DNA of 64,000 bases from Neokomagataea tanensis (lineage in GTDB: Bacteria > Pseudomonadota > Alphaproteobacteria > Acetobacterales > Acetobacteraceae): NCBI RefSeq assembly GCF_006542335.1, contig NZ_CP032485.1, forward strand, positions 2,401,001 to 2,465,000. Reading direction: 5' to 3'. Each line of letters starts with the position of its first letter. Position 1 is the stretch's first letter. The notes under the pieces were generated by a model. It saw only the letters and a program-made list of their open reading frames with translations, was not told the origin of the DNA and did not search any database. A program made the position numbers and the translations under genes. Shown here piece by piece: positions 8,739 to 16,974 of the stretch.

Positions 8739-11171
8739 GTGATCCACTACCCTCTAACATTGCTCCAAATATCATTAGCCTTATTGATGAGGAGGTTTGG
8801 TGACAAAGTTAGCGTTCGGAATGGGTGGTCGATGAAGGGACCCGTTGCGCGGTTGTCCGAGTGGCATGCGAAAAAGGCGGCGAGGAAGAGCGCAGAGATC
8901 ACGCGGGCGCAACCGCTCGACAATGGGATCGGGGCTGAGGCGCCGATCCATACGGCTCAGCAAGATCGCCTACGGCGGACTGGATTCGCCGAGCGTATCG
9001 CTACAGTGTTGTCCGAGTTGAGCCTACGGGAGGGCAGAATCTTTGCCATCCGCGGTGGCTGGGGTTTCGGTAAGTCCTCCCTCAAGAACCTAATCACCGA
9101 GCGGCTGGATGCCCGGAATGATGGGGCAGAATGGTTCGACTTCAATCCCTGGCAGTGGGGCGACGGTGACGCCATTGCGCGTGCGCTTTTCGGTCAGATC
9201 GCCGATCGGCTCGGGGGAGAGCACTCAAAGGCGGCGTTAGCTCGCGCCGACGCGCTGCGCCGCTACGGAGCGATCCTAACCGGCGCAAGCGCGCCTCTCA
9301 AGAAGGCTGGAAATTCCTCTTACCTTATTACGACCGTGCTTACTAACGCGTCCGTCATCGCTATCGCCGCGGCGATCGGGTTCGATTTACCGACGGCAGC
9401 GAAGGTAGCAACCGTTTTGGCGGTGCTTTCCATTGGCGCATCCTTGGGTGGCCGTGTCATGACCCACCTCGGAAAGGATCGGAGCGCCGAGCCCCTAGAA
9501 AAGGTGAGGACGTCACTGGAGGCGCGCCTGCGTGAACTCGGCAGACCGCTCGTAGTCTTCGTCGACGACATCGACCGGCTCGAGCCGGAATACATTAGGG
9601 TGCTTCTTCGTCAGGTGAAGGCGAACGCAAATCTTCCGAACATCGTCTTCGTGTTACTGTTCCAGCCTAGCATCGTGGAGAGCGCGCTCGATCCCGTGGC
9701 GGACGGCGATGGGCGCGCATTCCTCGAGAAGATCGTTCAGGCCAACTTCGACCTGCCGGCGGTTCCAGTATCGATTGTTCACGAGACGTTCGGTAAGGAT
9801 TTGTCGGCACTGGCCGTGCCTTACGCGACTGCGGCCAACGGCTTCTCGGCGACCCGTTGGGGCAACGCTTTCGTCGGCTACATCCAGCCTTTTTTACGCA
9901 ATATTCGCGACGCACGGCGACTGATTTCTTCCATCGCGGTCCATATCCCTCTGCATGCAGCGGGTAAGGTGTTCGAGGTTAATATTATTGACTTCCTCAT
10001 TCTGGAGACACTCAGGGTTTTTGAACCGGATTTGCACTCGGCGCTGTTCCGAAACCGAATTCTACTCCTCCAAGAACAACGAAACATCGCGAATGATCGA
10101 GATACTGCAATCAAGGAGCAAGCAGCGGAACTACTTGAAGTGACTTCGGTGCAACATCGCGATGTTGCTAAAGACGCGCTTAAAGATTTGTTCCCGATGA
10201 TCGAATGGGCCTTCGGCGGCACTTACTACACCAATAATTATCACAATCAGTGGCTCGCCGAGAAGCGGGTATGCTCGCCGCGCTACTTCCCCCGCTACTT
10301 TGAGCTCCAGACTGCCGCAGGAGAAATATCGGAGCGAGACTTCGTCGCCTTTGTGGAAGCAACATCAGACAAGGCACTCCTTGCGGCGCTTGTCGCCGAA
10401 ATCAAGACGAGGGACCTGATGAACTCGCTCGCCGCCCGTCTCGACGAAAGCAGAGACATACTCCCGGGTGAAAATGCAGCAGTTCTGCTACCTGCGATGT
10501 TTGAGATCGCACAAAGTCTAGTCGGCGAGTGCAGTGGTGATCCGTTCAACACTCCATGGGTATTCGCATGGCGCGCGACGAGTTGGTATCTCAAGCGTAT
10601 ACCAAGAGATGTGCGAGGTAACCTCGCAGCAGAGGCACTCCGAAGCACCGGGGCATTATCGGTGGGAGCGATACTGATCAACCTCAACGACCCTACGAGC
10701 CAAGAGGATAATAAAAGGGAAACTTTTGACCCTGCGCTTGAACTTGTCACGGTAGATGCGATGAAAACCGAGTGGTTGAGGCTGATCAGAGAAAGGTCTG
10801 CAGACATTTCTCGAATGATCACTGATCCTGATCTCATGTCGCAACTCTACAACTGGCGTGCATACGCCTCCGAGGACGAGCCAAGAAAATGGGTCGCAGA
10901 AGCAACTTCGACCGACGAGGGGTTCGCGGCCTTTTCCAGCCGCATGATGAACCGGGGTATAAGAAGTTCGGCGGGTGACCGTGTTTCCACTCCCTACCAC
11001 TCATTCCAACGAGAGACGGTTGAAAGTTTCATCGGTATCGATAAGGCGAAGGCCAAATGCGATGCCATCGATCCGACTATTTTCCCAGAGCATGAGGACG
11101 CCCTTCGGACCCTACTCAGATACCTTGAGGTGTGGCTGGGCCTCCGGGATTACGATCGGTTCGATTTTTGA
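8739..11171 (+). CDS. KAP-family P-loop NTPase
   Basis: This 810-residue protein has the KAP layout: a lead-in RTGFAERIATVLSEL, Walker A IRGGWGFGKSSLKNLI (about residue 103), and the family motif WFDFNPWQWGDGDAIARALF. A hydrophobic stretch (about 190-245, including SVIAIAAAIGFDLP and VLAVLSIGASLGG) follows, probably the paired membrane segments typical of KAP NTPases. Next is Walker B LVVFVDDIDRLEPE (about 273). The C-terminal half is a long helical region with no known fold recognised. KAP proteins are membrane-anchored STAND-like ATPases, and several bacterial ones are linked to phage defence. The start is uncertain: GTG 8739 has AGGA eight bases upstream, but ATG 8832 is also possible and keeps all motifs. 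It ends 27 bases before an IS3-type element. Confidence 0.85.
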   Translation: MIHYPLTLLQISLALLMRRFGDKVSVRNGWSMKGPVARLSEWHAKKAARKSAEITRAQPLDNGIGAEAPIHTAQQDRLRRTGFAERIATVLSELSLREGRIFAIRGGWGFGKSSLKNLITERLDARNDGAEWFDFNPWQWGDGDAIARALFGQIADRLGGEHSKAALARADALRRYGAILTGASAPLKKAGNSSYLITTVLTNASVIAIAAAIGFDLPTAAKVATVLAVLSIGASLGGRVMTHLGKDRSAEPLEKVRTSLEARLRELGRPLVVFVDDIDRLEPEYIRVLLRQVKANANLPNIVFVLLFQPSIVESALDPVADGDGRAFLEKIVQANFDLPAVPVSIVHETFGKDLSALAVPYATAANGFSATRWGNAFVGYIQPFLRNIRDARRLISSIAVHIPLHAAGKVFEVNIIDFLILETLRVFEPDLHSALFRNRILLLQEQRNIANDRDTAIKEQAAELLEVTSVQHRDVAKDALKDLFPMIEWAFGGTYYTNNYHNQWLAEKRVCSPRYFPRYFELQTAAGEISERDFVAFVEATSDKALLAALVAEIKTRDLMNSLAARLDESRDILPGENAAVLLPAMFEIAQSLVGECSGDPFNTPWVFAWRATSWYLKRIPRDVRGNLAAEALRSTGALSVGAILINLNDPTSQEDNKRETFDPALELVTVDAMKTEWLRLIRERSADISRMITDPDLMSQLYNWRAYASEDEPRKWVAEATSTDEGFAAFSSRMMNRGIRSSAGDRVSTPYHSFQRETVESFIGIDKAKAKCDAIDPTIFPEHEDALRTLLRYLEVWLGLRDYDRFDF

Positions 11172-11197
11172 TTATGGCGTCTTGGTAAAACCTGAGG

Positions 11198-12048
11198 TGG
11201 TCCCCAAACTGCGACAACATTTGAGTGAAACTAAGCTCGTTTTTTTGGTTAATTAAGCTGCCTGTTTTTGCGATGAGATTGCCTTTTGATAGACCTCATT
11301 TGGCGTTTGCCCAGCAAACGTTGAATGAGGTCTATCAGCGTTATAATAGTCGAACCACTACGCCAAACCTTTTCGCAGTTCTGTGCCATTGGCGAAGGCG
11401 TTGAGATAGACGCACTCATACTTCACTGACCGCCAGAGCCGCTCGATGAACACGTTATCCATCCAGCAGCCTTTGCCATTCATGGAGATCCGTATGCTGT
11501 GGCGCTGCAGGCATTGGGTGAAGCTGGCTGACGTAAATTGCCGCCCTTGATCGGTGTTGAAAATCTCTGGGCGGCCATAACGTGCCAATGCATCTTCAAG
11601 CGCATCACAGCAAAACTCTGTATCCATCGTATTGGACACACGCCAAGCCAGAACTTTGCGTGAGAACCAATCCATAATGGCCACAAGATAGAGAAAACCT
11701 TGTTTCATAGGCAGATAAGTGATGTCCGCGCACCAGACCTGATTGGGCCGATCAATGACCTCATGGCGCAAAAGATACGGATAAACAGCGTGTTCCGGAT
11801 GTCGAACCGTCGTGCGGGGCTTTTGATAAATAGGCGTAAGCCCCATTTTAGCCATCAAACGGCGAATGCGTTTACGGCCCACACAATAGCCCTCACGCTT
11901 CCATTCCTGCACCAGCGTCGGGTGAATGCCATAATGCGACGCGGGACTTGAACTCAGCCGAGTGATTCTTGCGCGATATCTTCATCTCGTTCGTCTTCCT
12001 TACACCAGGAAAAACGAGCTTAACTCATTGTCTAAATTTCGGGGGACA
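11198..12048 (-). mobile_element. IS3-family element, internally deleted
   Basis: The ends are imperfect inverted repeats: TGGTCCCCAAACTG at the left, and TGTCCCCCGAAATTT on the complement at the right (about 12034-12048). Each is followed inward by AAGCTCGTTTTT. At about 850 bp it is shorter than a complete two-frame IS3-type element (about 1.2 kb). The loss lies inside the element, at the OrfA/OrfB junction. Confidence 0.8.
11253..11985 (-). pseudogene. IS3-family transposase, OrfA/OrfB fusion remnant
   Basis: The minus strand begins with an OrfA-like start MKISRKNHSAEFKSR at 11985. After a frame change it reads YGIHPTLVQEWKR, the middle of OrfA, and this passes directly into the OrfB part EGYCVGRKRIRRLMAKMGL. 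The end of OrfA and the beginning of OrfB are therefore deleted. OrfB continues with ADITYLPMKQGFLYLVAIMD (first Asp), IFNTDQGRQFTS (second Asp) and NVFIERLWRSVKYE (Glu). A TAG at about 11357 interrupts the frame before WFDYYNADRPHSTFAGQTP. It cannot be active. Confidence 0.85.
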
Positions 12049-12299
12049 GCTCTACCTAACGAAATACAGTGTTTTGTAACCGCTGGCACAGCTTGGCGAT
12101 TTGTGGCTTGAATGTCCGTCTTTATGACTGATCAGTAGAGCCTTATAATCAGAAAACGGCCTCAATTAGTCGAAAAAAAATCAATGCTTTACGTCCGCTA
12201 TTCGGAAAGTACCCGACATTCTGCCTACATCTCGGACATACCTCCACTCTGATTGTATCCCCATAGCGGACATGACCGGAAAATTTTTTGTTACCATTT

Positions 12300-12422
12300 T
12301 CGACGTTCCCGGAGGGACGGAGTAAGTCACATAAACTCGTGATCGTCGCTATCGCAAGGCATCTCGTCACAATCGCCACCGCTATTCTTAGAACCGGCCT
12401 GCCGTGGCATAATAGCCCGCCG
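12300..12422 (+). pseudogene. IS110-family transposase C-terminal remnant
   Basis: The plus frame reading RSKSHKLVIVAIARHLVTIA and then TAILRTGLPW, ending at a stop at 12420-12422, matches the conserved tail of IS110-type transposases. A DVPGG reading just upstream lies in another phase, so the piece is also frameshifted. No other part of the transposase is visible. Only this tail is left. Confidence 0.55.
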
Positions 12423-12753
12423 CTTAAACGCAGTTGCTGAGAGCAGGTGTTTTACGTCGCCTTCAAGTCTTGGCGTAATATCAGTACCCGTTTTGTGTGA
12501 CGCCCCCACCAAGATAATATAGATCAAATTTATAAATTTACATATTGATATATCTCTATTTATAGCTATATAAGCAGTCTTACTACCCCACGGAATGAGA
12601 TGCCTGATGAAGTTCACCAATCAGCCCTACACCAACGCCGCGCGCTTCGTTGGCTATAAAAGATCAAATATTGAACGTACGGTTTAGTCGTGGCGCTTGG
12701 TGCTTACAGGCAGCTCAACGAGGTTTCCGACGGACTGTTCTGACACCGGTAGT
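12423..12753. other. AT-rich gene-free stretch
   Basis: No gene is supported between the IS110 remnant and the operator-like palindrome before the old yellow enzyme gene. The part at about 12515-12570 is strongly AT-rich. The open frames on the complement have no recognisable domain and partly mirror the IS110 tail. Confidence 0.6.
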
Positions 12754-12776
12754 TATAAGGCATTTCAGGCCTTATA
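12754..12776. promoter_or_regulatory. Inverted repeat upstream of the OYE gene
   Basis: TATAAGGC and GCCTTATA form a perfect 8-bp inverted repeat separated by 7 bases, 34 bases before the ATG of the old yellow enzyme gene. Its position and symmetry fit a repressor operator, with the ArsR-type regulator encoded just downstream of the enzyme as the obvious candidate. No binding data can be inferred. Confidence 0.45.
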
Positions 12777-12809
12777 CATTTAAATTTACCAATATCTAGG
12801 ATTCTAAAA

Positions 12810-13934
12810 ATGAAAAACTCTGTTCTTTTCGACAGTGTGACCCTAGGTCCGTATACTCTCAGAAATCGGATTGTTCTCCCTCCGCTCACACGTTCCCGCA
12901 GCTCCCAGCCAGGAAACATTCCCAATGACTTGATGGCGACCTACTACAGCCAACGCTCCAGCGCAGGGTTCATGGTAACCGAGGGAACTCAGATCGAACC
13001 GCGCGGCCAAGGATATGCGTGGACCCCCGGGATCTACAGTCCCGAACAGATCGTGGGTTGGCGCAAAATCACCGATGCCGTTCACGAGAAAAAAGGAACT
13101 ATCTTTCTGCAATTATGGCATGTGGGGCGCGTATCTCACGCCTCCCTACAGCCTGGTGGGGCCGCTCCGATCGCGCCGTCGGCAATCCCGGCCGACAATG
13201 TTAGAGTGTTCGTTGAGACCGGACCGGGCCAGGGCGCTCTCACACAACCGTCGGCACCACGCGCCCTAACCACAGCAGAGGTCAAGGAACTTGTCCAGCT
13301 CTACGCCAAAGCAGCGCGTAATGCTCTTGATGCTGGCTTTGATGGTGTAGAAATCCACAGCGCGAATGGCTATCTTCTGAACCAATTCATTTCCGCACAT
13401 ACCAATCAACGCGACGACGAGTATGGTGGCTCGCTGGAAAACCGACTGAGATTCCTTGCTGAAGTAACTCAGGCGGTTGCCGATGTAGTCGGTAAAGAAC
13501 GAATGGGAGTCCGCTTCTCTCCCCTGTTCGCGACCACAGACGAGGACCGCGTTTATCTTGGTCTTGTTGAGGAAGATCCACACACAACTTATATTGAGGC
13601 AATTAAAACTCTTGAAAAAGTTGGGGTTGCTTACGTCTCGATTGCCGAGGCGGACTGGGATAACGCGCCCGATCTGCCTGAATCTTTCCGCGCGGACATA
13701 CGGAAAAACTTCAGTGGCCGGGTTCTCTATGCTGGCAGGTACACCCCCGAGCGCGGCGTGAGTGTGATCGAAGCGGGGTGGGGCGATATGATTGCCTTCG
13801 GCCGTCCCTTTATCGCAAACCCCGATTTGCCGGAGCGTATCGCTCATGGCTGGTCACTCAACCCGGTAGATCCAAAGACCATGTATGGCGGCACCGCGAA
13901 AGGATATGCTGACTATCCCGCCTATCAACGTTAG
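12810..13934 (+). CDS. Old yellow enzyme-type ene-reductase (NemA-like)
   Basis: This 374-residue TIM-barrel flavoprotein belongs to the OYE family, which reduces activated alkenes, quinones or nitro compounds with NAD(P)H through FMN. The visible landmarks are RNRIVLPPLTRSRS near the N-terminus, QLWHVGRVSH, the substrate-binding region FDGVEIHSANGYLLNQF with the conserved His/Asn pair, QRDDEYGGSLENR, GVRFSPL, and VLYAGRYTPERG near the FMN phosphate site. Full family length. It is followed by a stem-loop terminator and then by an ArsR-type regulator in the same direction; such pairs usually respond to electrophiles or quinones. Confidence 0.93.
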   Translation: MKNSVLFDSVTLGPYTLRNRIVLPPLTRSRSSQPGNIPNDLMATYYSQRSSAGFMVTEGTQIEPRGQGYAWTPGIYSPEQIVGWRKITDAVHEKKGTIFLQLWHVGRVSHASLQPGGAAPIAPSAIPADNVRVFVETGPGQGALTQPSAPRALTTAEVKELVQLYAKAARNALDAGFDGVEIHSANGYLLNQFISAHTNQRDDEYGGSLENRLRFLAEVTQAVADVVGKERMGVRFSPLFATTDEDRVYLGLVEEDPHTTYIEAIKTLEKVGVAYVSIAEADWDNAPDLPESFRADIRKNFSGRVLYAGRYTPERGVSVIEAGWGDMIAFGRPFIANPDLPERIAHGWSLNPVDPKTMYGGTAKGYADYPAYQR

Positions 13935-13941
13935 GGGTTTC

Positions 13942-13973
13942 AAGCCGTGTTCAGACATCTAAACACGGCTTTT
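13942..13973 (+). terminator. Stem-loop terminator after the OYE gene
   Basis: AAGCCGTGTT and AACACGGCTT form a 10-bp stem with a 10-base loop, followed by TT, eight bases after the OYE stop. The U-run is short (four U counting the stem). It separates the enzyme gene from the ArsR-type regulator. Confidence 0.6.
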
Positions 13974-14052
13974 GACACTTCCGGCGTAAGTGGGCACACT
14001 TAAGAAACAGCGGAATATTGATATATTGGAATTTATCGCTATACGAGAGGTC

Positions 14053-14358
14053 ATGAGCATTGACGTAAACGACGCACTGAAGGCCTTGGACAACCCCGCC
14101 CGGCTAGAAATTTTGGCGAAGCTTAAAGACCCTCGCAAGAATTACCCTGAACAGGAAGTCGACCCCGAGCAGGTAGGTGTTTGTGTGAGCATCATACAGG
14201 AGCAATCCGGCCTGTCTCAATCTACCATTTCGCTGTATTTGACGGCACTACAACGCGCCAAGCTCGTCACGTCGCAACGTATAGGCCCTTGGACATATTA
14301 CAAGCGCGACGAAGCGAATATCGCGGCATTCCTGAAACAGTTGCACGGCCTGATCTAA
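14053..14358 (+). CDS. ArsR-family winged-helix regulator
   Basis: The start at ATG 14053 has GAGAGG just upstream and gives 101 residues, the normal ArsR size; the longer frame from 13990 adds unlike sequence. The domain reads ALDNPARLEILAKLKDP, then EQSGLSQSTISLYLTALQRA (recognition helix) and the wing with GPWTYYKRDE. The usual arsenic metal site is absent, but one Cys is present in VGVCVSI. The setting after an old yellow enzyme gene suggests a repressor that senses electrophiles or quinones; this is inference. Confidence 0.85.
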   Translation: MSIDVNDALKALDNPARLEILAKLKDPRKNYPEQEVDPEQVGVCVSIIQEQSGLSQSTISLYLTALQRAKLVTSQRIGPWTYYKRDEANIAAFLKQLHGLI

Positions 14359-14624
14359 ACGATACAGCGGTACTTTCACGTCAATTCTTTTGAGTTGAAG
14401 GCATCTGGATTTGAGCGAATTCAAGCTGCGAGAATGGTCGCGGTTTTTCCGTAAGCGAAAGCTTAAGGGAAAACGAAAATACAGCCAGACCGCATGCCCG
14501 ATCAATTCACGCGGAAAACGGTGCCATTTATAACTCACCGGGGATGTGTCTATGTCCGTTAGCTAGCACGTATGTGTTAATGTGACACCATCCTCGCACA
14601 AGAACCGAACACAAATAAGATCTT

Positions 14625-15926
14625 TTATTCATCGACCTTCACAACGTTATGTCCATAGTAGAGATTGACTTCTCTAGAAACAAACTCAGCTATATAACCA
14701 TCAGGTCGTATCAAAATATGATCACGATTAGGCCTCATTATCTGAGTTGCGCCCCCGTGCTGCATGACATCAAATAATTTTATACCGTTACTTAAAAATT
14801 GGTCAGGCATACGATCACCAGGCATTAGTGTTCCCGGAGCATTTCCTAATGCCAAAGAGCTTCCCCGATAATTCAAACCCAACTGATTGGTTAGATCACC
14901 TCTCGATTTAGACGTCGATGTATGGAGCTTTGCTGTCAGGCCCAGCATATCTGCTGCAACAGGCCGGCGCTCTGCCTCGTAAGTTTTAAGGATAGAATCA
15001 TTCCCGGTTCTAAGCGCCGATACCAACTTCCACCCCAGATTACAGGCGTCCTGCAGGCCAGTATTTAATCCCTGCGCGCCGGAAGGCGGGTGAATATGGG
15101 CAGCGTCTCCCGCGATGAATACCCGTCCTACTCGGTAACGTTCAACCATACGCGCCTGGTGACGGTAGCGAGATTGCCACGCGATATGACCAACTTTCTT
15201 TCCTGTTAGTTTTTGAACTCCGTTCGCCAGTCCTTTTAGGCTGATATCGTCCGTAGCCTGCAACTGAAACAGTCCGCCCGCTGGAAGTGGCGCCAAAGAG
15301 CGTAACCCTGCCCCACGAAACGGGTAAGCGTGCCAGTACTTCCGATCAAGGCCTTCTACCTCCATGTCGGCAACAATGCTCGTTTTTTGGTCGACGGCCG
15401 CCCCCAAAAGCTGGAGACCTAAGAAACCCCGCGTGGTGCTGCGCCCGCCATCGCAAGCCACTGCATACTCTGCCCGAACTGTCTCGCCGGTTGTCAGTGT
15501 TACTATCACCTGATCATCTGTTTGAGTAAGTGCTTCTATTCCAGTACCTAATTCGATTTCTCCACCTAAATTTTGTACTTTTTTTCTTAAGATTTCTTCT
15601 GTACGCCATTGTTCCAGCATAATGAGATTAGGAAACGGTCGTGCTTCACTTGGCGCATCGTGCGTGCCGAGGGACCACCCTTTAATAGAAAGCGGCCCTA
15701 TGTGGAATTTTAGGTGTGGGTAAAGTGTTCCGCACTTTAGAACATCCGTAGCTATTCCCATCATATTAAGTAATTCAAGCGAGCGGGGCTGTATTCCTTT
15801 CCCACGCGACCCGGAAAAATGAGCGTGAGCTGAATCAATAATTCTAATAGTGATGCCACGCCTTAAAAGCTCAATGGCAAGCGATAAGCCTGTAACACCA
15901 GCCCCTATGATCAAAACTTGAAACAC
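14625..15926 (-). CDS. FAD-dependent aromatic monooxygenase-like protein
   Basis: This is a 433-residue class A flavin monooxygenase (the UbiH/PheA/TfdB group that hydroxylates aromatic rings with NAD(P)H and O2). It has the N-terminal dinucleotide fold IIGAGVTGLSLAIELLRRG, the mid-protein ACDGGRSTTRGFLG, and the FAD-ribityl motif VFIAGDAAHIHPPSGAQGLN. It lacks the long thioredoxin-like C-terminal domain of phenol hydroxylases. It is divergent from a MarR-type regulator, and the two palindromic operators between them suggest substrate-responsive repression. Base composition is lower in GC than its neighbours, which hints at acquisition. Substrate unknown. Confidence 0.88.
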   Translation of the reverse strand: MFQVLIIGAGVTGLSLAIELLRRGITIRIIDSAHAHFSGSRGKGIQPRSLELLNMMGIATDVLKCGTLYPHLKFHIGPLSIKGWSLGTHDAPSEARPFPNLIMLEQWRTEEILRKKVQNLGGEIELGTGIEALTQTDDQVIVTLTTGETVRAEYAVACDGGRSTTRGFLGLQLLGAAVDQKTSIVADMEVEGLDRKYWHAYPFRGAGLRSLAPLPAGGLFQLQATDDISLKGLANGVQKLTGKKVGHIAWQSRYRHQARMVERYRVGRVFIAGDAAHIHPPSGAQGLNTGLQDACNLGWKLVSALRTGNDSILKTYEAERRPVAADMLGLTAKLHTSTSKSRGDLTNQLGLNYRGSSLALGNAPGTLMPGDRMPDQFLSNGIKLFDVMQHGGATQIMRPNRDHILIRPDGYIAEFVSREVNLYYGHNVVKVDE

Positions 15927-15944
15927 GTCTTTTATCCCAATTTA

Positions 15945-15959
15945 TGTGCATAATGCATA
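15945..15959. promoter_or_regulatory. MarR-type operator, site 1
   Basis: TGTGCATAATGCATA is a 15-base palindrome with a single mismatch, 18 bases upstream of the monooxygenase start on the other strand. It matches site 2 at 16000-16014, 55 bases away. The pair sits between the divergent monooxygenase and MarR-type genes, where such a regulator would bind. Confidence 0.6.
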
Positions 15960-15999
15960 CAAATTGACTAACAAATTTTCTCTTGCGGAACAACATAAA

Positions 16000-16014
16000 T
16001 GTGCATTATGCACA
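16000..16014. promoter_or_regulatory. MarR-type operator, site 2
   Basis: TGTGCATTATGCACA is a perfect odd-length palindrome (TGTGCAT-T-ATGCACA). It ends three bases before the proposed ATG of the MarR-type gene, so a bound repressor would block its own initiation. Confidence 0.65.
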
Positions 16015-16017
16015 CTT

Positions 16018-16449
16018 ATGCACTGGACAGATCTTCTTCATCGCTCTTTGGTTTCGGCCTCAGATCTTATTACTCGCCTTGATGTCGACGCACGTTTATT
16101 GGCTGAGGCTAACGTAAACTTAGATCGAGCACTTTTTCCTCTCTTGGCACGCATCGCTCTGACACAGGACACTAATGTTGCGGCATTAGCTAATCTTCTG
16201 AGTAAGGATCATTCTTCTGTCAGTCGGCAGATCCTTAAGCTTGAAAAATTAGGGCTGATTACCAGAACTGGAAATCCTGAAGATCAGCGATCGCGCCAAC
16301 TTACTTTGACGCCAGAAGCCTTAGTGATGATGGAAAAAATATCTACCGTCCGCCGGAAATGGATGGTGAAGCATTTTGAAGAATGGGATGAAAAAGATCG
16401 AGATCTTTTAGTTAATTTGCTAAACAAAATGTTTGATAAACAATACTGA
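16018..16449 (+). CDS. MarR-family transcriptional regulator
   Basis: The start at ATG 16018 gives 143 residues, normal for MarR proteins. The longer frame would begin at a GTG inside operator site 1, which is unlikely. The winged helix is seen in ALFPLLARIALTQD, VAALANLLSKDHSSVSRQI with the recognition helix, LEKLGLITRTGNPEDQRSRQ for the wing, and LTLTPEALVMM leading to the dimer helix. No Shine-Dalgarno is seen before 16018. It is divergent from the flavin monooxygenase and probably represses both genes until a phenolic-type ligand binds. Confidence 0.88.
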   Translation: MHWTDLLHRSLVSASDLITRLDVDARLLAEANVNLDRALFPLLARIALTQDTNVAALANLLSKDHSSVSRQILKLEKLGLITRTGNPEDQRSRQLTLTPEALVMMEKISTVRRKWMVKHFEEWDEKDRDLLVNLLNKMFDKQY

Positions 16450-16622
16450 AAAATTTTTTGATCACTATTTTAAATATTTGAATTTAATGGTTACATCCAT
16501 CATTATGTTCTATCAATCGATCCAATATACCTGCTTCTTTGTTGTCAAAATATTGACTAAATCTATGTTCTACTAGCGATAACTCCAAGCGTACTTAAAG
16601 AGCACTTTTGTGTCGTCGTCCC
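16450..16622. other. AT-rich stretch without genes
   Basis: After the MarR-type gene the sequence is AT-rich and no reading frame, repeat or terminator is convincing. It leads into the transposase remnant at about 16623. Confidence 0.5.
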
Positions 16623-16738
16623 CCCGTTCTGATAACGCTAGAAAATCGCAGATATCGTCCGTCGAAGGTTCTCCGGCGGGGTCTTTCCCTTCGGGCAGAC
16701 GTCCTTGATCGGGGGCTCCCAAACGGATCAGGCCTGAT
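16623..16738 (-). pseudogene. IS5-like transposase N-terminal remnant
   Basis: One minus-strand frame reads SVWEPPIKDVCPKGKTPPEN then LRRTISAIF, a stop, and RYQNGG. This resembles the N-terminal DUF4096-type segment of IS5-like transposases, where a Trp follows the interrupted position. Only this piece remains. It may come from the insertion that cut umuC at about 16850. Confidence 0.4.
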
Positions 16739-16742
16739 CAAC

Positions 16743-16786
16743 AAAAACAGACTGCATCATGCTCGTCATAAGCAGCTATGCAGTCC
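16743..16786 (-). terminator. Stem-loop with U-run downstream of the umuC remnant
   Basis: On the minus strand GGACTGCAT pairs with ATGCAGTCT across a 20-base loop and is followed by GTTTTT, as in an intrinsic terminator. It lies just past the truncated umuC and would end transcripts from the LexA-boxed promoter. Confidence 0.5.
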
Positions 16787-16849
16787 GTTCTGTTATTCAA
16801 GGCCTAACAATGTTTGACTGCGTCTTGCAATTCCACATAATCATGCGTG

Positions 16850-16974
16850 CGCGCAATGGCGCAACCGTCATTATTGCTTAGGACAACGACAGGGCGGCGC
16901 TTTAACTTAGGCTCGAAAGCGCGCTGACATGAACAATAGAAGGAATTACCGTCAATCAAACCAAAAATAGGCAT
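16850..16974 (-). pseudogene. umuC: umuC, 5' remnant (DNA polymerase V catalytic subunit)
   Basis: Only about 42 residues of the Y-family polymerase remain: PIFGLIDGNSFYCSCQRAFE with the first active-site Asp, then RRPVVVLSNNDGCAIAR. After this the sequence leaves the family (THDYVELQDAVKHC and a stop at about 16804), so at least 90 percent of the gene is gone. Its ATG overlaps the umuD stop as TAATG, showing the former operon. The junction at about 16850 is probably an old insertion. Confidence 0.8.

Noticed and set aside
12327..12620. A 97-codon minus-strand open frame
   Set aside because: It mirrors the IS110-type reading on the plus strand and has no recognisable domain or ribosome-binding site.
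14359..14624. Transposase-like reading EFKLREWSRFFRKRKLKG
   Set aside because: It is short, has no second supporting motif and could be chance; the stretch is left as plain intergenic DNA.
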